A stretch of 64,000 nt of DNA from Apostichopus japonicus (GCF_037975245.1 NC_092580.1:23517001-23581000), one strand, 5' to 3'. Shown: positions 27,101 to 38,265, counted from the stretch's first letter. Notes: generated by a model from the sequence alone, not told the origin. Translations and numbers: made by a program.

Positions 27101-30100
27101 ATTCCAGATTCCGTACTGAGCTTTTTTTAAATTTTTTATTATTTATTTTGTTTTTTGCTTTTCTCTCATTTCAGTAACTCCAGGTAAGCAGTCAAATATC
27201 CAAGAACAAGGTTTTGACCTAAAGACAGAGTTCCTTCTTTACCTTCTTTACTTTTTACTCTTTGCCGGGACAATAATTGCCTCTCGTAGTAGTCCCGTCA
27301 TTGCTGTGGTGGTCGGGATCGGACTAACAGCTTGGTTTGTCATGAGGATCATTCTTAGTAGACCATCTTTATTCCAGGGATTTCTAGAGTTTGTCAGTAA
27401 ATAGCCAAGTTCCTTCCCCCCTCCCCCCTCCCCCCCATTCCCATCCATGTTTGTGTGTTCAGATTATCTTGGAGGAGTAATGCCTGTTTTCAGGGTTAAA
27501 AGTGTGACAACTGTTGTTTTAATAAGTTGATATAAGCTGATTTATGGGTTCTGATGCAAACTTGACAAAGAGGCTGATGTCGTAGGACAGAAGAGGAAGA
27601 GGTGTAATGCAGCTAGGAAATCTCAGGAATAATAACTCTTTGTTCTAGTCAATGGGGTTAAAGCTTCTGTACAGTGACCATGTGTCTCCTGACAGGGCCT
27701 ACCAACCCCTGCCAGATCCGCTTTATAGAAAAAAATGAAGTTAATCAGAAGGTATAAAAAAAATGAAAAAAATTGGTTATTCATTGATCGATTAATTTCT
27801 CACAAAACGTATTTACTAGAGCATTTGCGAAGGTACCAACCCACAGTATCATTTTCAAAACAATCGGCCTCTGAATCGAGCAAGGTTGGCAACTTCTGCA
27901 CTAGTTGTCTCTCCATATGTGCAATGACTGTAAATATAAACAGTAAGTTCTGAAACTCAAAACACTGTAGCATTTCACGGTACTTGTAATAGCACAGTAC
28001 TTTTGACATAAACATTGGAATATTTATCATAACACAGTACTAATTACATCATATAGGTTCCTAACGTGGTACCTGTCTCATGACAAATAAATTTCAGTTG
28101 CAAGTTTATAAGCCTTGTATCAAGTCTTCTCACACAACTTAACAACATTTAATCCATTGTGATTGATAACCTGTTGCACCCACATTTGCACTATTCAAAC
28201 CCCACACTTCTGGGTGGCATCCCATAGACGGCAGCCCCAATCCAGTACAGACTCTGTTTGTACAGGTTACCTCGCAGGTCCCCATGGGTGCAAGGCCATA
28301 AAACGCTTTCATCGTGTCACAAAATGTACGAAGATAACATATCATAAAACAGTCCTTTGTGGTACCTGATACGAACAAGGTAGCATGTTGTAACACAGTG
28401 CATGTTACAAAATTTACCTTAGGCTGCATATCAAAACACCATAGTCGTGTTACAGAATCAAATCATTTGCCAACCTTATCTCAAGTTTCAGTCTTCATGG
28501 TGCGGTGTTGGTGGTCTAATGTAGTACCTGGTCTTTCCATTTATAGTCCAGTACACAATTTGCTGAGATTTCTAACACATTGAAGTTTGGCTTATGTGTA
28601 AGAACATGTTGGTTGTTTAATCTTTTGGTATTTTTACTTTGTAATAACCTGTTTTGGGTGTGCTTCCGTATATAGTCCAGTACATCCATTTATAGTCCAG
28701 TACACAATTTGCTGAGATTTCTAACACATTGAAGTTTGGCTTATGTGTAAGAACATGTTGGTTGTTTAATCTTTTGGTATTTTTACTTTGTAATAACCTG
28801 TTTTGGGTGTGCTTCCGTATGTATGGAAAAGCTTTGTATTCAAACGAGTGAGATCAATTGGTATGCTTGGTGCAAATTAACTTTGATGTTAATTGGAAGT
28901 AAACTAGTAAGCTTTCTGTTCTTAACTGTATTCAATATGTTGTGAAATGTTCTTTTTATCTTTCCCTACCCAAATAGGTGTTTTTCAATTCTTTAAATGT
29001 TGCAGTCCAATTTAACAAGTCTACCATATATTACTATCAAAGACCAGTAGTGAGTGTTTACTCGCGCTTAACCAGCATATGTATTCATAGTAGTTGATTC
29101 GTTTCTGCAGCTAACCTACATTAAAAAATAATATTTTGAGCAACGGTTGCCTAAAAATTTGCTCTCTTCAATGTATGGTGGGGTCAGTATATAGATGTAC
29201 AAAGATGAGTGATATAGTGTCCAAGTGTTTTCCTGAAAAGCAATAATAACTATTTGCAATTGATTTTGTGTTTAGCTGTGTTTAGTGTCCATATCGATAT
29301 ATTAAGGGTGTGAAGTAGTTTGTGGTGGTTGGGGTCTGAAGAGGGCCAGAATTAATGGTGTATGGTGGGTGGATGGAGCAGGAGTCCCGGAGGTACTAGA
29401 TCCAAGTATTTTGCCAAGCTAGGATTTGGGGGGGGGGGGCTAAAATCAAAATGGGAGAGAAGGGTTAAAACATGGATCTGTTGTGGATTGGTAGGAGAAG
29501 TACTGCCAGTGAGATAGTAGAAAGGGATTAAGGAGAGTGTAAATTGTTGGGGAGATATCAAGGATGGGTGAGTGAGAAGTTGATGACAGGAACGGAAATT
29601 GTGGCTGAGACACGTAGGATGTGTAAGAGAAAACTGTTGGTGAAAGATTCAGGATGGAAAATAGAGTATTTGGGTGGCTGTTAAAATAAAACGGGAATTA
29701 ATCAGAATTGGTGGCTGATAGTCTCAATTTTTATCAGCGGAAGGATTGAAATAAGTGATGTAGGATAAATGTAGCGAAAAGGCTATGGGTTGGGAGAAAA
29801 GAAAACTGTAGACAGATGGGATTTCGGGGGGGGGGGCTAGGAGAGGAAACATGGAGGGGATGTGAATTGGTGGATACTGAAGAGGAGGCTGGAGGAATAG
29901 GTGATGGAGTTAGAGGTGGTGGGTAGTGAAGATCCTGTAAGAAATGATGGCTAAGTGAGAGGAATGGGCATGGCTATAAAATGTCACAGTGAGATGCATA
30001 TATATCGGTGTAATTTAAAGGTTGCACATTCATGTTGTTTACTTCCTGTTGGGCAGCTTTCAGAGAAGATGGGCATTTAGGATGGTACTAGTTTAGAATA

Positions 30101-32377
30101 GAACTTGTATTGTGTTGAAGGTTTTGTAGGTAAATTCATTCTTAGTTTTGTATATTTTTAGTGAGTGCAATATTTGCTTGTATTATTTTTCATGTGTTGT
30201 AGAGAATAAGTGAAGAAGTGTTGTTAACAGACAAGGAATTTGTGGGGAAGAGTTGTCCTCAATGTTTTGACAATCCTTTGATCAGCAAAGATCAACTTCA
30301 AGGAGTCATCCTTTTACTACAAAGGCTGTTCAAATGAGCATCATCTCATTGAAAATCTGTTTAAAAAAAAAGAGTAAATATTTGAATAATATGTTCTTTT
30401 TAAAATAACGTAGGTGGTATTATCATTTTGAAGGGGTATTTCTGTTCTGTCTTCCTAATATTGTAATTTTTCTTAGAGAATTTATTGCAAAACTAGTTTA
30501 TAATGATACTTGATTGAATGTTATCTATTTTGACAGGCTAAATCATTGATTCTTCCAGGGAGTGGATCGCATTAGTTGATCTGTGATGTCATCACAGCAA
30601 ATATTCTTCAAAAGCTTTACTTTCCTAGTATAACTATCTTGTCGATTTTACCCTCAAAACCTGACGTAATTTGAATTTGCGCTTAGCTGTCCATGTCCTC
30701 TGTGTTTAGAATTTCATCAAAATACAACTTTCCTTTGTAGCAAGTGTTACACTTTCCTCTGTGAATATTATAAAGAAAGACAAAAGACATTTTCAACTGA
30801 ATTTGCCGTGATGACATCGTTGATTCTACTGTTGCCAGATGCATTTTAGAAAATATCACCAAATCTAAAAAATTGTGTATCTTTGCCATAAAAAATGCTA
30901 CAAAGATTTGGTTATGACCTATGGATACAGGAAATTACCAGTATTTGTAATTAGGCAATCCACTCTCTTGATGTGAATATTCATGTAAGAAAATGTACGC
31001 TAAGTCTGCAGTTTTACCCTTTTCCATTTAGAATTAGATATGTTTCATGCCATTAAAGGTTTGTGGGGAGAGGTGGCTTTCTATGATATCAGTACAATTT
31101 GTTTACTTCCTTAATGAATGAAGATTTCCTAGAGTTTGAATGTTTTTGCAGTTATTGATTTTCCTTGATAGGTGAAATGAGTGAAATAAAAAACAAAGTT
31201 AACATCAGATGATATGGTACTCAATGTTTCCTCATTTTCTGTAATGTCTTCTGCATGTTTTGGAAAAAACATTTTTCCTTGAGACAGATCTCGAGGTAAC
31301 TGTTTGATACAAATAAGAAGTGAAAAGTGAAGAAAAAAAAAAAGCTGAAAAAGAATACTGCAGTTCAGAAGACACGGTGCACAAAATGGGAAATCATTGC
31401 TATCAAATAATAATTAATAGCTAATTATGTTAATTACTAAATGCAAATAAAGTATTGATTTCTGAATGGGGAGGACATGGTGGGGGAAGGTGGGGGGGGG
31501 GAGAGCTTTGTCAAGAGTTAAGTTTTGGAGGGGATTAGTTTTTCTCTATTGTAATACGTACTGAAAACAACGGCTGAATATTCCTTTCTTGAAAAAAAAA
31601 AAACGAATGTCTTTTAAGTAAAAAGAAAGAATCTCTATGGCATATGAACTGAGGTGTGGGGAAGGTTTATTCCAATTACAAGTAGGGGTTTATCATTTGT
31701 TTACCATTGAGTGTCAACACATGTTCTACCACTGTATCATGGTGAATTTCAAAGAGCAGCTGAAGATGACAAAACCAGAAAGTAAACAGGACTCTCCTTG
31801 TAGGGGTGGCGCATCGTTTCGGGACAAAGTCTACCTTCCTCGGGGTGAAAATATGAATGACACTGGTAGAAGCTTAAAATGATACCTCAGTATTAATATT
31901 GATGTTTTCTTTTGGATTCTCAGTCAACAGCATACTGCAGTAGTCAAGACATCACTCATTAAATGTTTTATTGTTTAACTACTTCAAATCTTCTTCCCAT
32001 GTGTAAATCTTCAAATTCAAAATCTGTAACATTTTCCTATAGACGGTGAGGAAAGTAATGACGAGGCATCTGATCAGGTAAATAGTGACCAGAAACCCAA
32101 CAATGAGGAGGAGGAGGAGGAGAAGGAGGAGGAGGCTGACACACCTGATATGTCACATGACGAAAGAAAACCTGCTGGCCAGGATCCTCTTGACAATACT
32201 CCAGAGGATATCGCCATGGCTACAGGATCTAATGAACCAATACAAGAAGAAACTAACCAGAGCAACAGTGATCAGAAAGAAGATGTAATAAAGTTACAAG
32301 AAAATTTGAAATCAGAAAGAGACAATTTTGAACCCTCAAGCCAAGATATTCCAGATTCACCTCACATTGAACTTTGA
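12039..32377 (+). CDS. CRELD1: CRELD (cysteine-rich with EGF-like domains) gene with two alternative last exons
   Basis: CRELD proteins act in the ER as folding and receptor-maturation factors. Ten common exons (1024 coding nt) splice in consistent phase to exon 11a (27175-27404; 417 aa) or exon 11b (32043-32377; 452 aa). Domains: signal peptide (1-26), CSTC thiol motif near 35-38, WE-type domain (about 45-130), laminin-type EGF segment (129-200), furin-like Cys repeats (201-296) and two calcium-binding EGF modules starting DVDEC and DTDEC (235-341). Exon 11a adds two transmembrane helices as in vertebrate CRELD1 (human about 420 aa). Exon 11b adds an acidic tail ending in HIEL, a KDEL-like retrieval signal, as in ER-lumenal CRELD2. 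Vertebrates use two genes for these forms; C. elegans crld-1 makes both from one. The start is chosen by the GCCATGG context and signal peptide. Exon use was inferred, with no transcript data. Confidence 0.9.
12486..12874 (+). mobile_element. tRNA-derived SINE (CRELD intron 1)
   Basis: The head is tRNA-like, with an A-box-like TGGTCAAGTGG and a B box GGTTCGAGCCC, followed by an unrelated body and a (TGAT)n tail at 12856-12874. That order is typical of a pol III SINE. A reverse copy lies at 21149-21510 and a diverged fragment at 28131-28300. Confidence 0.8.
13194..13276 (+). CDS. CRELD1: CRELD exon 2
   Basis: Residues 47-74. Encodes the [14 protein letters not shown] segment that identifies CRELD WE-type domains. 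Acceptor AACAG, donor AG/GTAAGT, ends in phase 2. Confidence 0.9.
13297..13662. mobile_element. TTAA-flanked short inverted-repeat element (family A, copy 1)
   Basis: It starts TTAAAGGGTGTGAAGACTC and ends with the inverse of TTAAAGGCATTGAAGACTC, about 19-bp imperfect TIRs with TTAA at both edges. That is compatible with a piggyBac-type non-autonomous element. The interior aligns in the same orientation along its length with 35017-35390. It lies only 20 bases after the exon 2 donor. Confidence 0.75.
15820..15874 (+). CDS. CRELD1: CRELD exon 3
   Basis: Residues 74-92, [18 protein letters not shown]. Starts in phase 2 and ends in phase 0, with CAACAG acceptor and GAG/GTAGGT donor. It matches the conserved SE-RL-EI-E-LC pattern of the family. 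Confidence 0.88.
16503..16611 (+). CDS. CRELD1: CRELD exon 4
   Basis: Residues 93-128. Contains EELLEEWW and [12 protein letters not shown], the end of the WE-type domain. Phase 0 in, phase 1 out (G/GTAAGC). Confidence 0.9.
17237..17275 (+). CDS. CRELD1: CRELD exon 5 (39 nt)
   Basis: Residues 129-141, [14 protein letters not shown] very short exon at the start of the laminin-type EGF segment. Phases 1 and 1. Confidence 0.88.
17393..17563. repeat. C/T-rich minisatellite in CRELD intron 5
   Basis: About 20-bp units of the form CTTCCCCTCTCCCACCTCTT repeat with small changes. The RNA would be polypyrimidine, so it could imitate splice acceptor tracts. Confidence 0.8.
17733..17782 (+). CDS. CRELD1: CRELD exon 6
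   Basis: Residues 142-158, including [11 protein letters not shown] of the EGF module. Starts in phase 1, ends in phase 0 (AAA/GTAAGT). Confidence 0.88.
18273..18399 (+). CDS. CRELD1: CRELD exon 7
   Basis: Residues 159-200. Encodes [20 protein letters not shown], the second half of the laminin-type EGF module. Phase 0 in, phase 1 out. Confidence 0.9.
18423..19807. other. CRELD intron 7, nothing notable
   Basis: No exon or element boundary is recognised. A short (GTT)n run lies near 19115. Confidence 0.4.
19808..19909 (+). CDS. CRELD1: CRELD exon 8
   Basis: Residues 201-234. Furin-like Cys pattern ([20 protein letters not shown]). Phases 1 and 1. Confidence 0.9.
20137..20217 (+). repeat. 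83-bp interspersed repeat, copy 1
   Basis: Runs from GTGGAAATGATGAAAAG to CAACCCTGATCCAC, with the shared core AAGAGCCGGCT. Seven copies of this sequence occur in the window (see findings). Confidence 0.8.
20355..20758. repeat. G-rich minisatellite in CRELD intron 8
   Basis: About 20 tandem units of roughly 18 bp (GGGATTGGAGGGGAAGGT) with variants, opened by a G run. It has strong G-quadruplex potential on the + strand. It produces long Gly-Glu-rich chance open frames in all three + frames, which should not be read as genes. Confidence 0.9.
20835..21020 (+). CDS. CRELD1: CRELD exon 9: calcium-binding EGF and furin-like repeat
   Basis: Residues 235-296. Opens DVDEC (calcium-binding EGF) and continues [19 protein letters not shown]. 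Acceptor TTTCAAAG, phases 1 and 1. Confidence 0.9.
21149..21510 (-). mobile_element. tRNA-derived SINE, reverse copy (CRELD intron 9)
   Basis: Diverged reverse-strand copy of the SINE at 12486-12874. The B-box complement GGATTCGAACC lies near 21442, and the body matches throughout. Confidence 0.75.
21550..21632 (+). repeat. 83-bp interspersed repeat, copy 2
   Basis: Complete copy from TGTGGAAATG to GATCCACA, showing the 6-bp inverted ends TGTGGA and TCCACA. Confidence 0.85.
22288..22866. mobile_element. TTAA-flanked palindromic element (family B, CRELD intron 9)
   Basis: Left end TTAAAGGATTGGTTCAG is matched in inverse at the right end (CTGAACCAATCCTTTAA), and similarity continues inward to an ACATG block. 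The element is largely palindromic. GTGTGACGTCACATCC near 22461 and GGATGTGACATCAC near 22690 pair with each other. Confidence 0.75.
23028..23162 (+). CDS. CRELD1: CRELD exon 10: last common exon, calcium-binding EGF
   Basis: Residues 297-341. [11 protein letters not shown] through [13 protein letters not shown], a typical calcium-binding EGF module. Ends in phase 1 (T/GTAAGT). Read-through into the intron would add only CKF and then stop. Confidence 0.9.
23163..24070. other. CRELD intron 10, 5' part, nothing recognised
   Basis: No exon is seen. GATACCGATAA-type words near 23520-23570 and 23940-24000 hint at a degraded element, but I could not find its ends. Confidence 0.35.
24075..24157 (+). 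repeat. 83-bp interspersed repeat, copy 3
   Basis: Complete + strand copy from TGTGGAAATGATG to GATCCAC in CRELD intron 10. Confidence 0.85.
24836..26510 (+). mobile_element. dead Jockey-like non-LTR retrotransposon (CRELD intron 10)
   Basis: Translated fragments in several frames show ORF1 zinc knuckles ([14 protein letters not shown] near 25096, then CANCGGNH near 25210) and an ORF2 linker rich in Lys and Arg (25383-25667). A reverse transcriptase piece [17 protein letters not shown] follows, with FADD at 25862-25873 in place of YADD, and then a C-terminal [15 protein letters not shown] block near 26080. Stops, frameshifts and missing segments (most of the endonuclease and RT palm) make it non-functional. 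The 5' limit is approximate, because an AT-rich run at 24938-25020 interrupts it. Confidence 0.75.
27175..27404 (+). CDS. CRELD1: CRELD exon 11a: membrane-anchored C-terminus
   Basis: Acceptor TTTCAG, phase 1 in, TAG at 27402-27404. Adds residues 342-417. Two hydrophobic helices at about 361-377 and 382-398 are separated by a short ASRSSP turn. This is the two-span anchor of CRELD1, and the total of 417 aa is close to the vertebrate length. It is an alternative to exon 11b. Confidence 0.9.
28086..28091 (+). terminator. candidate poly(A) signal for the CRELD membrane isoform
   Basis: First AATAAA after the exon 11a stop, giving a 3' UTR of about 0.7 kb. A signal here would end the transcript before exon 11b. 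Confidence 0.5.
28131..28300 (-). mobile_element. diverged SINE fragment
   Basis: Resembles the body of the reverse SINE at 21149-21510 (CACAACTTAACAAC near its start, CATCCCATAG near 28220). The tRNA head is lost. Confidence 0.5.
28537..28820. repeat. 149-bp-period tandem duplication
   Basis: 28537-28671 is repeated almost exactly at 28686-28820. The two are joined by a short AGTCCAGTACAT linker. The lack of visible divergence suggests a recent event. Confidence 0.9.
28821..32042. other. region between the two alternative CRELD last exons
   Basis: No coding exon is seen. The stretch 29330-29960 is G-rich with several poly-G runs. CTGTGATG and CATCACAG form a short palindrome at 30583-30599, and its 3' part recurs in inverse near 30801-30826. 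Another G run lies near 31490. Confidence 0.4.
32043..32377 (+). CDS. CRELD1: CRELD exon 11b: acidic soluble C-terminus ending HIEL
   Basis: Acceptor TTTTCCTATAG, phase 1 in, TGA at 32375-32377. It continues the exon 10 frame without a break. Adds residues 342-452: a polar acidic tail with an [11 protein letters not shown] run coded by GAG repeats, no hydrophobic helix, and a final HIEL. HIEL is a known KDEL-type ER retrieval variant (human carboxylesterase 1 ends this way). This exon would make an ER-lumenal CRELD2-like product. Confidence 0.85.
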
Positions 32378-32724
32378 CCCTGGGTGATGGTAGGTCATGA
32401 CTTTATTTGTTAGATCTCCCAAGATTAGATTTATTTAATTAATCATTAGATTTATTCGTTAGATCTCCCAAGGCTTTGGTTTAGAACTAGAAAATTTGGG
32501 TATCTAGAGCAACATTACTTTTTGTCAGGGTTTCTGCTTTAACCCTTTCCAAGGGTAAAAAGTTACAATTATAAAATAGTTGACTGTTTCTCAACAACTG
32601 TGCTCATTAACACCTTATGAGCATGTTTTCAACATTCTGTGGGATCCAACTTCTATGTACAACTCTGTCCTGTTAATGTCTAAGATAAGAAAGTATGTTG
32701 TCAACTCCTCCCCCCCGCCTCCCA

Positions 32725-32730
32725 AATAAA
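32725..32730 (+). terminator. candidate poly(A) signal for the CRELD soluble isoform
   Basis: AATAAA about 350 bases after the exon 11b stop. A further AAATAAA lies near 32862. Confidence 0.45.
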
Positions 32731-32899
32731 CAAGATATGTGTGAACATTCTGATATGTGTAATGCCTTAGAATGTTTATCCCCTTCCACAACCCTCCCTC
32801 TGCTGATGAAACAGGCAATTTACGGAAGTTGTGGCAAACTCACATATAAAGTGACAGAAGAGCAAATAAACTATCACACCCCCTTGATATCCTAAATTT

Positions 32900-33970
32900 A
32901 TTCACATACAATGTTCCTGCCCTGATTCACACACACATGATGCACATTTGATATGTCTTGCATCTGCAGTGGACTCTTTCGTTTAAGTATTAAAAACAAT
33001 CATTCCTAGCAAAGTTGCTTTGTATCGCACTTTGGAGTTTAGAAAAGAACACAAGGCTACTGGTCTAGTTGTTTACTGATCTTATTTATTCAAAGTTTAT
33101 ATTTTCTACCTTTCTACACTTTCTTATGCAGCCAAAATAGTTGTATGAATCCTGTGCATCTTTCAAATTCCTCAAGTGCCTGTTTGTCTGAAAGAAACTG
33201 TTGTTGAATATAGCTTATAGACAAGTCTTATTTGCCTTAAAGTTGGTTATTGAGGTTATCATCAGCTGCTGACCGATTGTTTTAGTTGGCAGCATGCCAA
33301 ACTTGCCAAAGGTTACTGACCAGAAAACCAGATACTTAGTGGAGACAAGATCACCACCCCTCACTGCTATTAACAGTGTGTTTGGGGTGTATGTATAGCC
33401 ATGAGGGTTAAAATTTACAGACTACGACAATTAATCAATTGGAATTGACCATGTTTTGAGCCAAAGGTGAAGGTCTGATAGACATAAATGGTAGCATTTA
33501 GTTTCAAAACATTTGGAGGTGGGTGGGGGGAGGGGAGAGAATGAGGGATGGAGGTCAAGTTAGGTATACAGCTTGCGATGAGAGTATCATCAAGGACCTT
33601 AATAGATTACTGGATGCATATTGTCATGGTGAGGCTTTGCATTCATATTCTCTTTAAGTATTGCACTCATTTTTGGGTTGTCATGGAGACTTTATCACCT
33701 TGCAGTATCACCACACTGTATTTGTCTGTTTAATGTATGTGTTGTATATATACTGTTTAAGGTATGTCATTTATGTTAAAGGTCATTTATGTTTTAGGTA
33801 TGTGTCATTATGTATTTTTCATATATATACTTTACCATAGAACATAGACAATGTGCAAACCTTAGCTGTCATCACAGTGCCACTCAGTTTGTAAACTGTC
33901 AGTTGGATGTAGTTTTAAACTCACCTTTTAGTGATGTGTGACAGCAGGCCTATAGCCAGGAATTCCCAGT
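32900..33970. other. intergenic, nothing recognised
   Basis: No exon or repeat boundary that I can support between the CRELD 3' end and the 34-kb minisatellite. Confidence 0.4.
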
Positions 33971-33974
33971 TGGA

Positions 33975-34128
33975 GGGGGACCAACAATTTAAGGAGGAGG
34001 ACCAACAATTTAAGGAGGGGGCCAACAATTTAAGGAGGGGGCCAACAATTTAAGGAGGGGGACCAACAATTTAAGGAGGGGGACCACCAATGTAAGGAGG
34101 GGACCAACAGTATAAGGAGGGGCACAAC
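33975..34128. repeat. ~21-bp minisatellite, about 7 units
   Basis: Units of the form GGGGACCAACAATTTAAGGA repeat with G/A variation. It is preceded near 33950 by a CTATAGCCAGGAATTCC word resembling hAT-like ends. Confidence 0.85.
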
Positions 34129-35016
34129 ACATGTCTCTTATAACTGTTGAAGTTTTTGTCCTCTTGATGGTGGCACAGATATACCCCTTCCCTCCCCCTC
34201 CTGCAGTCTGTACAATTACAAGTCGGTTCAGTAGTGACCCCTATGTGACCTGGCCTGTGTGACACAATTGGTGAGTTTTTACAAGTAACTGTTCAGCAAC
34301 TCTTCATTTTAGTTTATTTGTATTTGGAGCAGCTAACATAGGGTGCAATAAGGGAAGACAGTGCCCACATTTTGAATTGGGGAAGGGGGGGGGGGTGTTG
34401 ATTCCTAGATTTATCAAACTCAGCCTGGAGATTATAGGTGTGGGGGAGGGGAGAACTGGTGCATTAACTCCTCAGTCCCTTGTGTAGGATTTTGCTCCTA
34501 TATATTACCTCTGTAAAATCAACTTTTTTATCATTTTCAGGTAATACATGTGGTAATACAGGTAATACGTGTCGTCCAGTCGAGTACTTAAGTGGGGTGA
34601 ATGATCTTTGTGGATGGGTTGATGGTGCTGGTTGCTAATAAGGGATAACTTTTCTCTGGTGTGAAGTAACTTATTACCACTTTTGGTGGGTTTGTCTCTG
34701 CTGCTCTGTGTTATAAAAGTGAAAAAGATGAAAGGAAAGAATGCCAATCTAACATTATGTAATATTTGTATGAATTGGTATTTATGACTCTCATCTTATA
34801 AAATATGCGTATTCTTTATTTAGTTGCAAAACATTCATCTGTGTTGTGTTTTCTTTTGAGTCCTGAAACATTAAACAGTTATTACACTTATTACACGTTC
34901 AACGCTCTCTTCCAGTGTAAATGTACAGCTTTGCCATCAAGTCTCTCTCGTTGAGTTTGAGCTAGGACTTGTGTTACCATAGGTCTGGATTATTTTTTAT
35001 AAGTGTTGGTTGTGAC

Positions 35017-35390
35017 TTAAAGGGTGTGAAGACTCGCACAAAAAGAAACGTCTCATGCCGGTAATCTGACCTAGTTTCGAATGAGGTTTAACAGAAGTGT
35101 TAAACACCACCATCGATCGCGAAAATACACACACACAGCTTGCTACCATCGGTAATTAGACACTAGTGTACAGTCAGTACATACAGCTGTGGTCAATACA
35201 CACAGCACAGTGTACAAACAATACAGTGATGGACATCTCAGGTCCAGGTAAAGATAACAAAGTATCACGTTTCATTACTGTACTGTCTGCATTTTGTAGC
35301 GACACGAACAAAACGTCACTTGCAAGCAACGGAAAGTTAACTTTCTCACATGACCGCACACGGTTTGGGGCGAGTCTTCAATGCCTTTAA
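35017..35390. mobile_element. TTAA-flanked short inverted-repeat element (family A, copy 2)
   Basis: Same TIRs and same orientation as 13297-13662 (left TTAAAGGGTGTGAAGACTC; right end GAGTCTTCAATGCCTTTAA), with TTAA at both edges. The two copies align along their whole length with scattered substitutions and small indels. Confidence 0.8.
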
Positions 35391-36480
35391 GCACCGGAAA
35401 CAAACTACAAATTTTGTGTTCATCTGTTTTTATATTTATACACACAGCCAGCTATTTGAATGTTAACTACATTGCAAAAGTTGTCAATGCTTGGGCACAT
35501 GAAACCAAACACATAACTATATCTCATAAGGCCAAAATTATAAAAAGAATGAATTAAACAAGTTTAAAGGCAAGTATTGGTAGCCAAAATTGCATTGTAG
35601 GTCAATGAATACAATATAATGGATTCTTAACGAACTGTCCCTGACTTTGCTCCAAAACGACAACAACCTTTTTGTTTTCTGTCTTCTCTTATTGTACACA
35701 TTAGTTCAGGCAGTGAAGCCAACAAATAAAAGCTTTCAATTGTGTAGTGGTGCAATAGATGCTTTCAATGGTGTAGTGGTGCAATGGATACTGCTGAGTA
35801 CATAGAAACCGTGTTTGGCACTGAATTTTATTCATTGTCTGCGTGGCTACAACTATTACACAATACACAAAAGTCTGACTTTTCCCTGTTAGGTCTCTCC
35901 CTGTTTTTCAGTTCTGTCATGATTTGTTGTTATCAGCAAAGTATGTAATACCTGCAAAAAAAACAATTTCTATTAAATTGACTAACCTGGAAAAGAAAAG
36001 AAATGTATCAGACAAGTTTTTTTTTAGCTCCAACTGCTAAATTTATTGTCCCATCAGTATTATTATTGATACCAGTTACTGGCAGATGCTGAAGATGGAG
36101 AATGTGATATACTCAATTAAATGAGTAAATAGGCCCAATGTTAATTCACCTCTTTTTAAGACAAGTTCCTTCACAAGAAAGAAAGAAATATATCGGATAC
36201 ACCCTGACTGGATCATTTTACAAGGAAACTCCTAAAATATAGATAACCACTGAAAATAGCTACCTGCCATACCCAAACTTAAAAGAAAGCTTAGTAATGT
36301 AATAAATCAGTCAACATATTTCCCCAAAGAAAGGAATGCTGGTCATAACAAGGTCAAGCCATTTGACAAATAGACCATGATTAAACAGCTCGGTGATTTT
36401 ACAGCCCAGCAATTACAGAGGATAAATGAAGAATGGAATCGTTAAGATATTTGAATTTCTTTTTCTTTTTCTGGGATCCA
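35391..36480. other. intergenic, nothing recognised
   Basis: A short duplication near 35731-35790 repeats GCTTTCAATNGTGTAGTGGT. No gene is seen. Confidence 0.4.
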
Positions 36481-36814
36481 GCAAAAGGCTTAAAAGGCAT
36501 GTTTACTCTGTTTGACGGAAAGTTCTTTAAATCTAGTTTGTAACACTAACACCAGGTGTATAATAATATAATTATAAACCAAGATTAAAAAACTTGCAGG
36601 AGAAAGGTGAGGCTAATGTCCCTGAGCTGCAAACATTCATAATTTCACTTGTGTCATTCCATAAATGAGAGATCAAAATTTGTACTAGGTTCGAGCAGCC
36701 AGAATGACACCAAATCTGTAAGAAATTGTTACGAAAGATCATTTTTGTCACTGAGCATCTCCATCATATTATATGATGGTCAACGTAGATTTGGTCTGTT
36801 ACAGGTAGCATGGA

Positions 36815-37290
36815 CACTTAGAAGTTCGGACACCTAAGCCTTAAAACAACCCAAAACTATATCTTCTGGTATAAATCACCTGAAAATATACTTGATATGG
36901 TGGGAGAAGTGTGTTATATTACCATACATGGCCAAACTTTCTTTCCTGCAAACTGTTTTCACGTTGTATTCCAAGAAGATTCTTCGTGACTGTGAAACTG
37001 GTATTTCTTTGCTAGAGTATTGCGAAGTTCAGACACCCGGCCCACAGTGTGGCGCTGGTGATAAAATTGGTGGCGCAGTTGCTCTTTCAGTAATTATAAC
37101 AGACTTCATAGATCTCCATTATTTTATTGACAAATATGTAAGTACTTACTTGCACACGGGTCATTTTGGAGAGAAAGTATCTGTAGCTTCGTAGTTTTTC
37201 GTGATATTGGCTGTTGCTATAGGTTGTCATGGTGAAATCGTGTATTTCTTAGGGCTGTCCGAACTTAGCAGTGTTCCGAACTTCGCAATA
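36815..37290. repeat. nested inverted repeat built on GAAGTTCGGACAC
   Basis: GAAGTTCNGACAC occurs forward near 36821 and 37025 and in inverse near 37254 and 37271. The pair 37018-37036 and 37271-37290 shares TATTGCGAAGTTC. It is probably a degraded inverted-repeat transposon. Confidence 0.55.
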
Positions 37291-38259
37291 CTGACTATAC
37301 TTATAAACCACAAGATTGGATCCCTATTTATAAATGGAATGACCCTAAAGACACGTTTCACCAAGGTTCGTTTTCTGCCGTACATAAATTTGTATGCATT
37401 TATTTATCAGTGTTTGGCAGTGTTGGTCTCATTTATTGATTATTGACAATGTTTGCTAGCAAAGACTTCAAATTTTCCTCCTATACCTGAAAGTCAGAGG
37501 TGGAATTCTGTGACATTCTATGAATGTGAGTTTCAGAAAAAATTAATTAGAATTACTGAGATGACTATCATAATTTTAAATAGTTAAGTACATGATTTAA
37601 TCAGGGAATAACATCATAAAAAGTTTTAATTTTGTGCAGGATTGGACCTTAACAAAGTGTTCTTTCTATTATTGCATGTCCCAAGGAACAAAGAAATGGA
37701 AAACTAACTAAATGCACCCAACTATGTTGTACAATTCTCATATATGAAACTTTAAACCCATTCAGTTAAGGTCAGACGGCATATCCCTTTCAAATCAAAA
37801 GTACCGATGGCGAAATCACGACCCAAAGCAAGCTGCAGGTAAGTGAACCCTGAACCTCCAACACCTTCAATGAAACAAAACTTTAAGGAATCTGATCAGA
37901 ATATCCAGAAATGTTTAATATACAGTTCTATATGAAGTATATATATAGTGTATATATATATATAAAGTATCTGGCTATCAGACAAACTCAAATAAATACC
38001 ATCCATTTAGGGGGCAGTCCTATCTCGCAACTGATGCAAGGGTATTTCATTCATACTTAGTAAAGATTCCTAAATCCTATTGGTCCATTCAGGTCAGCTG
38101 ACCGTGGTTAATCCTGTGAGTAACGCACGCTAGACCGTTGATTAACCCCTTAATAACTGTTTTAGCAATCTCCAACACAATATCATGTAGCACTTCCACT
38201 GATTGTCTCTGCTCTTACATCTTCTCTCTCCTGCTTTCCAATAGCCTACCATGGACTAA

Positions 38260-38265
38260 TTTATT
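38260..38265 (-). terminator. candidate poly(A) signal of IARS
   Basis: AATAAA on the - strand, about 410 bases after the IARS stop. It is the first canonical signal downstream. Confidence 0.45.
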